Shown here in pieces: positions 17,917 to 25,074 of a DNA stretch of 64,000 bases. Source of the DNA: Verrucomicrobiota bacterium (GTDB taxonomy: Bacteria; Verrucomicrobiota; Verrucomicrobiia; Opitutales; Opitutaceae); contig JAEWKR010000092.1 of NCBI GenBank assembly GCA_023457715.1, positions 1-64,000 of the forward strand. The letters are read 5' to 3'. The translations under genes and the position numbers were made by a program. Positions within the stretch are counted from its first letter, which is position 1; each line of letters opens with the position of its first letter. The notes under the pieces were generated by a model. That model was not told the DNA's origin. It ran no database searches and saw only the letters and a program-made list of their open reading frames with translations.

Positions 17917-18363
17917 ATGAACGTTACCTCCGCCACGACTGCGACGTATCCGAACGCCGCCAGTACCGCGCCCGCGGCCAAGAAAACGCTGGGGCAGGAC
18001 GACTTTCTCAAGCTGCTCGCCCAGCAGTTCCAGTCGCAGGATCCGATGAAGCCGATGGAGGATACCTCGTTCATCGCCCAAATGGCGCAGTTCACGTCGC
18101 TGCAGCAGTCGAGCTCGATGTCGCGTGACATGGCCGACCTGCGCGCGCAGCAGCAGCTGGTCACGGCAAACTCTTATCTCGGTCACTCGGTCAGCGTATC
18201 GGTGAACGGGGAAATAATTTCCGGCGAAGTCGCCGGAGTGGAGATCAAGGATGGCACTCCGCGTCTGGTCATTGGTGAGTCTACTTATCCGGTTTCGTCG
18301 GTGGTGCTCGTGAAGCCCGCCCCGGTCGGTACGTCCACCCCAACTACAACCACGAATCCTTAA
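17917..18363 (+). CDS. flgD: Hook assembly scaffold FlgD
   Basis: FlgD caps the growing hook. The 148-residue protein has the conserved N-terminal signature LGQDDFLKLLAQQFQSQDPMKPMEDTSFIAQMAQFTSLQQ. It is shorter than the enterobacterial form (about 230 residues) and lacks most of the C-terminal Ig-like part; only a small beta-rich domain (VSVSVNGEIISGEVAGVEI) follows. The start is ATG 17917, one nt after the fliK stop. Confidence 0.93.
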   Translation: MNVTSATTATYPNAASTAPAAKKTLGQDDFLKLLAQQFQSQDPMKPMEDTSFIAQMAQFTSLQQSSSMSRDMADLRAQQQLVTANSYLGHSVSVSVNGEIISGEVAGVEIKDGTPRLVIGESTYPVSSVVLVKPAPVGTSTPTTTTNP

Positions 18364-18375
18364 CCTGCATCAATC

Positions 18376-19182
18376 ATGGCACTCCTCGGTACTCTCACCT
18401 CCGGCGTCAGCGCACTTAAAACCTTCGGCAAGAGCCTGGAGGTGATCGGCAACAACATCGCCAACGTCAACACGACCGGCTACAAGAGCTCGACCACGAG
18501 CTTCGCCGACACCCTCGGCAGCACGCTGCGTTCCGCCTCGCCGACCGAGTCCGGCCTGCAGGTCGGCACCGGCGTGCGGATTGGCACGATCAGCACGAAT
18601 TTCCGCCAGGGCTCCCTGACCAGCACGGGCAACGCGACGGACCTGGCCGTATCCGGTTCGGGGTACTTCCTCGTCCGCGACAGTGCCGGCGCCACGTACG
18701 CCACGCGCGACGGCGCCTTCCACTTCGACACCAATGGCAACCTGCTGAACGCGCAGAACCTCTCGGTGCTCGCCTCCGACGGCACCACGCCGATCACCGC
18801 CGCCGGCTACGCCACCGCCGCCTCCGTGAGCATCTCGTCGGATGGCACGATCACGACCTTCGCGGCCGACGGCACGCCCTCGGTGACCACCAATCAGATC
18901 GGTCTGCTCAAGATCTCCGACGAGTCGAAGCTGATGCGTTCCGGCTCCAACCTTTATGACTTCACCGCCACCGGCGTCGACATGACGACGGACGTCGGAA
19001 CGCCCGGCTCGGCCGCCCTGGGGCTTGGTCGCATCCACTCCGGCGAACTGGAAGGATCGAACGTCGATCTCACCGAGCAGTTCTCGGACCTCATCACCTC
19101 CCAGCGCAGCTTCCAGGCAGCCTCCCGTCTGATCACGGTCTCCGACAACGTGCTCGAGGACGTGGTGAACCTGAAGCGGTAA
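18376..19182 (+). CDS. flgE: Flagellar hook protein FlgE, short form
   Basis: The 268-residue protein has the hook/rod N terminus (ALKTFGKSLEVIGNNIANVNTTGYKSSTTSFADTL) and C terminus (NVDLTEQFSDLITSQRSFQAASRLITVSDNVLEDVVNLKR). Position after flgD and the FADTL segment support FlgE. Usual FlgE proteins are about 400 residues or more, so the outer D2-like domain seems missing or minimal. FlgF and FlgG are encoded elsewhere in the window, so it is unlikely to be one of those. Confidence 0.88.
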   Translation: MALLGTLTSGVSALKTFGKSLEVIGNNIANVNTTGYKSSTTSFADTLGSTLRSASPTESGLQVGTGVRIGTISTNFRQGSLTSTGNATDLAVSGSGYFLVRDSAGATYATRDGAFHFDTNGNLLNAQNLSVLASDGTTPITAAGYATAASVSISSDGTITTFAADGTPSVTTNQIGLLKISDESKLMRSGSNLYDFTATGVDMTTDVGTPGSAALGLGRIHSGELEGSNVDLTEQFSDLITSQRSFQAASRLITVSDNVLEDVVNLKR

Positions 19183-19188
19183 ACCCGC

Positions 19189-19280
19189 TTTGAGACGAGA
19201 GTCTGGAGTCGAGAGCTCGACCTAACACCCGCTGGTTCCTGCTCCAGGCTCTTATCTCCCAGCTACCGACTCGCCCGACC
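19189..19280. repeat. Heptad-type repeat between flgE and fliL
   Basis: The left arm (about 19192-19220) reads GAGACGA, GAGTCTG, GAGTCGA, GAGCTCG. The right arm (about 19240-19280) holds CTCCAGG, CTCTTAT, CTCCCAG and ends CTACCGACTCGCCCGACC against the fliL ATG. The last 19 nt match the leader of fliQ at 16 positions. Confidence 0.75.
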
Positions 19281-19883
19281 ATGCCCCCTCCTCCGAAGAC
19301 TGAAGCTCCTCCCGCGAATGCGCCGACGGCCAAGACGGCCCCGACGCCTCCCCCGGTGGAGCCGGTGACCACGGCGGCCGTGGCTGCCGCGGCCGGTCCG
19401 AAGGGGATCATGGCCCTGCTGCCCGCGCTCCTCGCCGTGGTGGTGGCGCCGGCCGCCACCTGGGCGACCGCGGAGTTCGTCATCCTGCCCCGGCTGGAGA
19501 AGAAACTCGCGCTCCCGGCCGCGGCCGCCCTGACGGACGCCGCGCCGCAGGACGACGCGAAGGGGAAGGCGAAGCCGACCACGTACGAGTTCAACAATGT
19601 GGTGGTGAATCTCGCCGGCACCATGGGCACGCGGTACCTCAAGACCAGCTTCCACGTCGTGGGGGACGCGAAAGGCGCCACCGACGTGAAGAAGGTTTTC
19701 GAGGACAACCACACCAAGCTCTACGACACGACGCTGAACGTGCTCTCGTCGCTCACGCTCGCCGATCTCGAGGAGGCCGGCGCGAAGAATGTGATCCGCG
19801 AGAAGCTCGTCACGTCCTACAACCAGGCCCTCGGCAAACGCGTCGCCGAGCAGGTGTATTTCTCGGACTTCGTCGTCCAGTGA
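19281..19883 (+). CDS. fliL: Flagellar basal body-associated protein FliL
   Basis: FliL surrounds the stator and supports torque. The 200-residue product has a Pro/Ala-rich cytoplasmic N terminus, one membrane segment near residues 43-66 (IMALLPALLAVVVAPAATWATAEF), and a periplasmic domain with TYEFNNVVVNLAGTMGTRYLKTSFHVV and a C-terminal GKRVAEQVYFSDFVVQ end typical of FliL. It precedes fliM, as usual. There is no clear ribosome-binding sequence, and a repeat arm abuts the start. Confidence 0.92.
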   Translation: MPPPPKTEAPPANAPTAKTAPTPPPVEPVTTAAVAAAAGPKGIMALLPALLAVVVAPAATWATAEFVILPRLEKKLALPAAAALTDAAPQDDAKGKAKPTTYEFNNVVVNLAGTMGTRYLKTSFHVVGDAKGATDVKKVFEDNHTKLYDTTLNVLSSLTLADLEEAGAKNVIREKLVTSYNQALGKRVAEQVYFSDFVVQ

Positions 19884-19897
19884 ACGTCATGAAGCGC

Positions 19898-20003
19898 CGA
19901 GACCAGGGACGAGGGACCAGCGACCAGGGACTCCGAACCGGAGGCCCCATGGGCCGGTCCCTCGTCCCTGGTCCCTCGTCTTTCGTCCCGAGTCCCTTCT
20001 GAG
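19898..20003. repeat. Heptad hairpin between fliL and fliM, GGGACCA type
   Basis: The left arm (about 19898-19933) reads GAGACCA, GGGACGA, GGGACCA, GCGACCA, GGGACTC. The right arm (about 19957-20003) reads TCCCTCG, TCCCTGG, TCCCTCG, TCTTTCG, TCCCGAG, TCCCTTC, its reverse complement. The tip holds an inner palindrome around GGCCCCATGGGCC. It fills the gap up to the fliM start. Confidence 0.9.
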
Positions 20004-20005
20004 TC

Positions 20006-21070
20006 ATGGCTGACGACCCGCAAAAAGCGCAGAGCGACTTTCTCGATCAAGCCGAGATCGACAAGATTCTCGCGCAGCAGGCCGCCGAGATCCAGGCCGC
20101 CACCGCCAAGGCAGGCGGCGGGATGAGTTTCACGCCGCTGGCGGAAGGAACCTCGCCGAAGGTCGAACCCTACGATTTCCGGAATCCGGCGTTTCTGTCG
20201 GAGGCCGAACTGCGCCGGCTGCGCCTGCTGCATGAGGATTTCATCCGGTACCTGAGCGCGCGCTTGTCGCTCTACCTGCGGATGGAGTTCGGACTGAAGA
20301 TGGCGAAGCTGACCACGGTGACGTATTCGAAGTTCACCGACTCGCTGCCGAATCCGACCCACCTGAGCTTGTTCAAGGTCGACCCGATGGTCGGCGTCGG
20401 GATCCTGGACATCAACCCGCGGCTGGCCCTGACCATCGCGGACCGGCTGCTCGGCGGCCGCGGCCATTCGGTCAAGGCCGAGCGTTATCTGACTGAAATC
20501 GAGGTCGCCCTGATCGAGGATGTGATCCTGATCATGCTCGAGGAGTGGTGCGGCCAGTGGAAGGCGGAGCAGGAGCTGCATCCCGCGATCATCGGCCACG
20601 AAAACAACGGCCGTTTCCTCCAGACCTCCCCGCGCGACGCGATCATGCTGGCGCTCGCGCTGGAATGTAATTTTGGGGACTGCTCCGAGCAGATCCAGAT
20701 CGGCGTGCCCTACTACACCATTGAACCGGTGGTGAAGCGCATGCAGGCCAAGCGGCAGAAGGACAGCGCGGTGACGGCGACCCAGCGGCGGGCGGAGTGG
20801 CACCCGGCCTACGAAGGCGTGCTGGTGCCGATCCGCGCGGAGTGGCAGGCGCTCGAGCTGACCCTGCGCGAAGTGGCGAGCCTGCGCGTGGGCGACGTCA
20901 TCGAAATGCGCCCCGAGATCTGCGGTGAGACGCGGATCGTGCTCAACGACACGGCGAAATTTATCGGCGCGGTCGGTCTCGATACCGACCGGGTCGCGGT
21001 TCAGATCACCCGTAAACTTCCCCCGGTGGAATCCCTCCATGTCAAATCTGACGGACGAAAAGTCTCTTGA
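20006..21070 (+). CDS. fliM: Flagellar motor switch protein FliM
   Basis: FliM forms the middle of the C ring and binds phospho-CheY. The 354-residue protein begins with SDFLDQAEIDKILAQQAAEIQ, the CheY-binding segment, followed by the CheC-like middle domain (VGVGILDINPRLALTIADRLLGGRGHSV) and a C-terminal SpoA domain. Its end overlaps fliN by 32 nt. Confidence 0.96.
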   Translation: MADDPQKAQSDFLDQAEIDKILAQQAAEIQAATAKAGGGMSFTPLAEGTSPKVEPYDFRNPAFLSEAELRRLRLLHEDFIRYLSARLSLYLRMEFGLKMAKLTTVTYSKFTDSLPNPTHLSLFKVDPMVGVGILDINPRLALTIADRLLGGRGHSVKAERYLTEIEVALIEDVILIMLEEWCGQWKAEQELHPAIIGHENNGRFLQTSPRDAIMLALALECNFGDCSEQIQIGVPYYTIEPVVKRMQAKRQKDSAVTATQRRAEWHPAYEGVLVPIRAEWQALELTLREVASLRVGDVIEMRPEICGETRIVLNDTAKFIGAVGLDTDRVAVQITRKLPPVESLHVKSDGRKVS

Positions 21071-21302
21071 TATCGTACTCGACGTTAAGGTTAAGGTGAC
21101 CGTGCAGCTTGGCTCGGTCATGCTGCCGATGCGCGAGGTGCTGGAACTTGCCCCCGGTTCGATCGTGCAGCTGATGCAGCACGCCAGCGACCCGGTTGGC
21201 CTCTTTGTGAACGACAAGCTGGTCGCCTACGGCGAGGTCGTCGTGGTGGAGGATAATTTCGGGATCAAGATTACCGAACTCGTCGGCAGCAAGAAGCAAT
21301 GA
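21039..21302 (+). CDS. fliN: Flagellar motor switch protein FliN
   Basis: The 87-residue product is a single SpoA (FliN/FliM C-terminal) domain: LDIVLDVKVKVTVQLGSVMLPMREVLELAPGSIVQL, then NDKLVAYGEVVVVEDNFGIKITEL. It is a short FliN with little N-terminal extension. The start inside fliM is chosen because it is the only Met before the domain. The stop overlaps the fliO start (ATGA). Confidence 0.94.
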   Translation: MSNLTDEKSLDIVLDVKVKVTVQLGSVMLPMREVLELAPGSIVQLMQHASDPVGLFVNDKLVAYGEVVVVEDNFGIKITELVGSKKQ

Positions 21303-21742
21303 GGCCGCGATCCACAGGCCGGGACGCCTGTGCTACGCCGAGCCGAGCGCTCACGTGTGCCTCCGGCCGCGTGGCAATCCTGTGGGTCCTGACGGCCGTC
21401 AGCGCCTGGGCGGCCGACGACAACCAAGTCATCTTCCCGGGCGGAACGACCCCGTCGGCGCCGGGCCCCTCTGCTGCGTCGGGCGGCACCTTCAATACGG
21501 TCACGCTGTTCCTCGCCGTCCTGCTGGCCGCGGCCGGCGCCTGGGTGTACTGGCGCAACCGCAACCAACCGGGCACGACGCGCGGGAGCAACGCCCTCAA
21601 GGTCGAGGAGACCAAAGCCCTCGGCAACCGGCAGTACCTCGTGGTGGCATCCTACGAAGGGAAACGTTTTCTGCTGGGAGTCTGTCCGGGCAGGATCGAT
21701 CTGCTCTCACCCTTGGACCAGCGAGAGGAGCCGACGTCGTGA
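21299..21742 (+). CDS. fliO: Flagellar export protein FliO
   Basis: FliO assists assembly of the FliP/Q/R gate. The 147-residue protein has a signal-like segment near residues 26-38, one membrane segment near 66-84 (TVTLFLAVLLAAAGAWVYW) and the FliO tail (ALKVEETKALGNRQYLVVASYEGKRFLLGVCPGRIDLLSPL). The first 24 residues (STGRDACATP and following) are translated from an inverted repeat (CACAGGC / GCCTGTG at about 21310-21329), so GTG 21371 is a possible alternative start. The ATGA overlap with fliN favours 21299. Confidence 0.88.
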   Translation: MRPRSTGRDACATPSRALTCASGRVAILWVLTAVSAWAADDNQVIFPGGTTPSAPGPSAASGGTFNTVTLFLAVLLAAAGAWVYWRNRNQPGTTRGSNALKVEETKALGNRQYLVVASYEGKRFLLGVCPGRIDLLSPLDQREEPTS

Positions 21743-22614
21743 GCCGGGTGCTGCGAGGGCTGCTGTTGGGACTCGGACTGATCGCCGTGCTGGCGTCGAC
21801 GCCTGGAATCGTGCCCTCGGTGCACGCGCAGGCCGCCAGCTCAGGCCCGGCCATCACCGTGCCGATTGCGCCCCCGGCGCCGCCTGCGGGCAACATTGCC
21901 ACCCCGACGACGGCCGGCGGGACCGCCGCGAGCAACGGGACCCCGTTCCGGCTGAATATCGGCCTGGAGGGAACCGGGGAGCGCGGGGAAGTGAGCGTGG
22001 CGTTGCAGATCGTCCTGGTCATGACGCTGCTGTCGGTCGCGCCCTCGATCGTCCTCCTGATGACCAGCTTCACGCGTCTGGTGATCGTGCTGGGGTTTCT
22101 GCGGACCGCGCTGGGGACGCCGAGTGCGCCCTCCAACCAGATCATCGTCGGCCTGTCGCTGTTTCTCACCTTTTTCCTGATGGGGCCCGTGTTCGATCGG
22201 GTGACGACGGAGGCGATCCGGCCGTACCTCAATGGAGAGGTGACGTCGATCGAGGCCCTGGACCGGGCGACGGTGCCGCTGAAGCAATTCATGCTGAAGC
22301 AGACGCGCACCCGGGACATCGAATATTTTCTGGAAATCGGCGGCTACGGTCCGACCGCCGTGCGCGACCTGCCGATGCGCGTCGTGATTCCCGCGTTTGT
22401 CATCAGCGAACTGCAGACCGCCTTTCAGATGGGGTTCCTGCTCTTCCTGCCTTTCCTGGTCATCGACTTTCTCGTGTCCTCGGTGCTGATGGCGCTCGGC
22501 ATGATGATGATGCCGCCGGTGGCCATTTCGCTGCCGCTCAAGCTGCTGCTCTTCGTGCTCGTCGACGGCTGGCATCTCGTCGTCCGCTCCCTCGTGCAGA
22601 GTTTTTCAATCTAG
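21739..22614 (+). CDS. fliP: Flagellar export gate protein FliP
   Basis: FliP is a core pore subunit of the export gate. The 291-residue product has a signal peptide, a low-complexity stretch to about residue 80, and the family signatures VLVMTLLSVAPSIVLLMTSFTRLVIVLGFLRTALGT and FLLFLPFLVIDFLVSSVLMALGMMMMPPVAISLPLKLLLFVLVDGW. It starts with GTG in a 4-nt overlap with fliO. Confidence 0.97.
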   Translation: MSRVLRGLLLGLGLIAVLASTPGIVPSVHAQAASSGPAITVPIAPPAPPAGNIATPTTAGGTAASNGTPFRLNIGLEGTGERGEVSVALQIVLVMTLLSVAPSIVLLMTSFTRLVIVLGFLRTALGTPSAPSNQIIVGLSLFLTFFLMGPVFDRVTTEAIRPYLNGEVTSIEALDRATVPLKQFMLKQTRTRDIEYFLEIGGYGPTAVRDLPMRVVIPAFVISELQTAFQMGFLLFLPFLVIDFLVSSVLMALGMMMMPPVAISLPLKLLLFVLVDGWHLVVRSLVQSFSI

Positions 22615-22617
22615 CTG

Positions 22618-22718
22618 ATGTCCGGAGTCCGGAGTCCAGAGTCCAGAGCTCAAACCACGAATCCAGACCAGACCTCATGCTCTAGGCTCCAGACTCTGGG
22701 CCACCGACTTACCCGACC
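22618..22718. repeat. Heptad hairpin between fliP and fliQ, GGAGTCC type
   Basis: The left arm (22621-22651) has CGGAGTC, CGGAGTC, CAGAGTC, CAGAGCT. The right arm (about 22677-22700) has CTCTAGG, CTCCAGA, CTCTGGG. The stretch from there to the fliQ ATG resembles the leaders of fliL and fliE. No ribosome-binding sequence is visible before fliQ. Confidence 0.85.
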
Positions 22719-22988
22719 ATGACTCCCGACCTTGCGATCGATCTCTTCAAGTCGACGGTGATGTTCTCCCTGTACGTTGTCGCGCCGTTCCTCGGCGTGA
22801 TGCTGGTCGTTGGCCTGATGGCCAGCCTCATCCAGTCGGTCACCAGCATGCAGGAGCAGACGCTGACGTTCATTCCCAAGCTGCTGGCGCTCGCCGCGCT
22901 GCTGCTCCTCCTGACGCCGTGGCTGCTGCGGACGTTGTCCGAATACACCATCACCACCATCGCGCGCATCGGGACCATGGGAGGGTAA
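22719..22988 (+). CDS. fliQ: Flagellar export gate protein FliQ
   Basis: The 89-residue protein has two membrane helices (about residues 16-38 and 53-75) and the family pattern FLGVMLVVGLMASLIQSVTSMQEQTLTFIPKLLALAALLLLLTPWLL. Length is exact for FliQ. It lies between fliP and fliR. Confidence 0.96.
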   Translation: MTPDLAIDLFKSTVMFSLYVVAPFLGVMLVVGLMASLIQSVTSMQEQTLTFIPKLLALAALLLLLTPWLLRTLSEYTITTIARIGTMGG

Positions 22989-23043
22989 GGGCCGTGGAAA
23001 GGCAGACAGGAGCACGGAGTCGAGCGACCGGCGGGGCCACGCC

Positions 23044-23796
23044 ATGACCATTGCCTATCTCTACGGCTGGTTGATGGTGTTCCTGCGCTCGCTCGGGATC
23101 ATCCTCCAGTTGCCCATGCTGGCGGGCCGGCCCATCCCAGTGACGATGCGCCTGGGCCTGTCCGTGGGCCTGGCGACCCTGATGGCGGGACTGGTTCCCG
23201 TGGGCTCCGAACCGCCGACGCTGTGGCTGCTGGCGGGCGCCGCCGCGATGGAGATTCTGGTGGGCCTGGCGATGGGCTTCGTCGTGCGGGTCGCGTTCGG
23301 CGGGGTGGAAATGGCCGGCCGCCTGATCTCGACGGAGATCGGCCTGACCGCGTCGCCCGGCATCGGCATTCCCGAACCGTCCTCCGAACCGGTGGCGGCG
23401 CTGCTCGCCGCCATGGCCGCCATGCTGTTCTTCGTGCTGGGCGCGCATCAGGGCGTCCTGATCGCGTTTTCCAAGAGTTTTCAGCTCGCGCCGGCGGGTG
23501 CGGTGGGGTTTGCCGGCGAGGCGGGAGCGTCCCTGATCAAGACGACGGCGCTGATGATCGAACTGGGCGTGCGCATCGCCGCTCCGTTCATCGCCATGAA
23601 TTTCCTGGTGAACCTCGCGTTCTCCGTTCTCGGCAAGGCGGTGCCGAAGATGAACGTCTTCGTGGTCAGTTTCTCCGCCCGCGCGCTGCTGGGGCTCGGG
23701 CTGCTGGCCACCGCCGGCGCGTTGATCGCGCGCTACCTGTACGTCGAGTTTGGCGAGCTCCCTCTGCGGATGTTGCAACTGGTCGGCACCCGGTAA
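23044..23796 (+). CDS. fliR: Flagellar export gate protein FliR
   Basis: FliR completes the FliPQR gate. The 250-residue product is highly hydrophobic with about six membrane segments. The family stretches ILVGLAMGFVVRVAFGGVEMAGRLISTEIGL and APFIAMNFLVNLAFSVLGKAVPKMNVFVVSF are clear. It lies 55 nt after fliQ. Confidence 0.96.
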   Translation: MTIAYLYGWLMVFLRSLGIILQLPMLAGRPIPVTMRLGLSVGLATLMAGLVPVGSEPPTLWLLAGAAAMEILVGLAMGFVVRVAFGGVEMAGRLISTEIGLTASPGIGIPEPSSEPVAALLAAMAAMLFFVLGAHQGVLIAFSKSFQLAPAGAVGFAGEAGASLIKTTALMIELGVRIAAPFIAMNFLVNLAFSVLGKAVPKMNVFVVSFSARALLGLGLLATAGALIARYLYVEFGELPLRMLQLVGTR

Positions 23797-23933
23797 GTCC
23801 GCGGTCGAATCCCGGGCAAAAATTGCCGGTTCGGGAGCGGGGTCGGGGACACGGCTTGAGCGTGAGGGGGTGCGCGGGTTCGATTGATCATAACTCGCTG
23901 AGGCAACGCTGCTAACGGGGAGTTGCATGCCCT

Positions 23934-23949
23934 TGGCACCGGCATTGCT
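23934..23949 (+). promoter_or_regulatory. Sigma54 (-24/-12) promoter before flhB
   Basis: TGGCAC, 5 nt and TTGCT match the sigma54 consensus at every conserved position, with GG and GC 10 nt apart. The predicted start near 23960 leaves about 8 nt before the flhB ATG at 23968, and the AAGGAG at 23951-23956 would not be transcribed. The 171-nt gap upstream (23797-23967) has no gene and could hold activator sites; I see no clear one. Confidence 0.75.
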
Positions 23950-23967
23950 CAAGGAGCGTGCCGCCTC

Positions 23968-25071
23968 ATGGCTGAACACGATCAAGATTCAAAAACCGAG
24001 CAACCGACGGAGAAGAAGCTCAACGAAGCGCATGACAAGGGTCAGTTTGCGCGTTCGACCGAGCTGACGCTCATGTTTCCGGTTGCGGCGGTGCTTGGTG
24101 TGCTGGCTTTGACCCTGGAGGCGGCGGCGCGGGATGTGGCCGAGTATACGATCTCGATCTTTTCCCGGCTGGCGGTGACCACCGTCGAGCGCGGCACCGT
24201 GATGATGCAGGTGAGCGAGTTGCTGGTCACGATCGGCTCGGTGCTCGCTCCGGTTCTCATCGCGATTGGCGGAGCCACCTTGCTGGCGCTGGGGGTGCAG
24301 AGCGGGTTCCGTCTCACGCCGGAAGCGATGACGTTCAAGGTCGAGCAGCTGAACGTCGTCTCGAACTTCACGCGGATCTATTCGAAGCAGGCGTTTGTGC
24401 GGACGGGGATCGACATCCTGAAGCTGATCGCGATCGGCATCGCGCTGTGGCTCGGCACCAAGGGACTGATCCACGACCCGCTCTTTTCCTCGCCGGTCGA
24501 AACCGCGTATCTCGGTGAATTTCTGAACCGCGCGACGATGTTGTTCCTCACGCGGCTCCTCCTGGCCCTGGCGGTCGTGGCGGCGATCAGCTACTCGTGG
24601 GAAAAGTTCAAGACCCACCGGGAGCTGATGATGACGCGGGAGGAAGTGAAGGAGGAGTCGAAGCAGTCCGAAGGCGACGGCCGGGTAAAGGGCGCGATGC
24701 GTCGCATGGCCCGCCGGCTGATGCAGAAGCAGATGCTGGACGACGTGAAGACCGCCGATGTGATCATCACGAATCCGACGCACTTCGCGATCGCGCTGAA
24801 GTACGAGCGCGGGAAGGACAAGGCGCCGGTGATCCTCGCGAAGGGCGAAAACCGGTTTGCGCAGCGCATCAAGGCCCTCGGCGCCGAGCACGGCGTGCCG
24901 ATGGTCGAGAACAAGCCCGTGGCCCGCCTGCTGTTCGCGATGGGCAAGGTGGGGGAGACGATCCCGGCCGAGCTGTTCCAGGCCGTCGCCGAGATCCTGG
25001 CCGTCGTGTATCGCACGCACCGCTACTACTTCCACCGTCTGAAGGCCCGCCGGATGGAGGCCTCGAGCTAA
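23968..25071 (+). CDS. flhB: Flagellar export switch protein FlhB
   Basis: FlhB is the export-gate subunit whose self-cleavage changes substrate class. The 367-residue protein has the N terminus KTEQPTEKKLNEAHDKGQFARS, four membrane helices, and the autocleavage motif NPTH within ADVIITNPTHFAIALKYERG. ATG 23968 fits the family N terminus; an upstream in-frame ATG at 23923 lies inside the promoter region. flhA follows after 3 nt. Confidence 0.97.
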   Translation: MAEHDQDSKTEQPTEKKLNEAHDKGQFARSTELTLMFPVAAVLGVLALTLEAAARDVAEYTISIFSRLAVTTVERGTVMMQVSELLVTIGSVLAPVLIAIGGATLLALGVQSGFRLTPEAMTFKVEQLNVVSNFTRIYSKQAFVRTGIDILKLIAIGIALWLGTKGLIHDPLFSSPVETAYLGEFLNRATMLFLTRLLLALAVVAAISYSWEKFKTHRELMMTREEVKEESKQSEGDGRVKGAMRRMARRLMQKQMLDDVKTADVIITNPTHFAIALKYERGKDKAPVILAKGENRFAQRIKALGAEHGVPMVENKPVARLLFAMGKVGETIPAELFQAVAEILAVVYRTHRYYFHRLKARRMEASS

Positions 25072-25074
25072 GCC

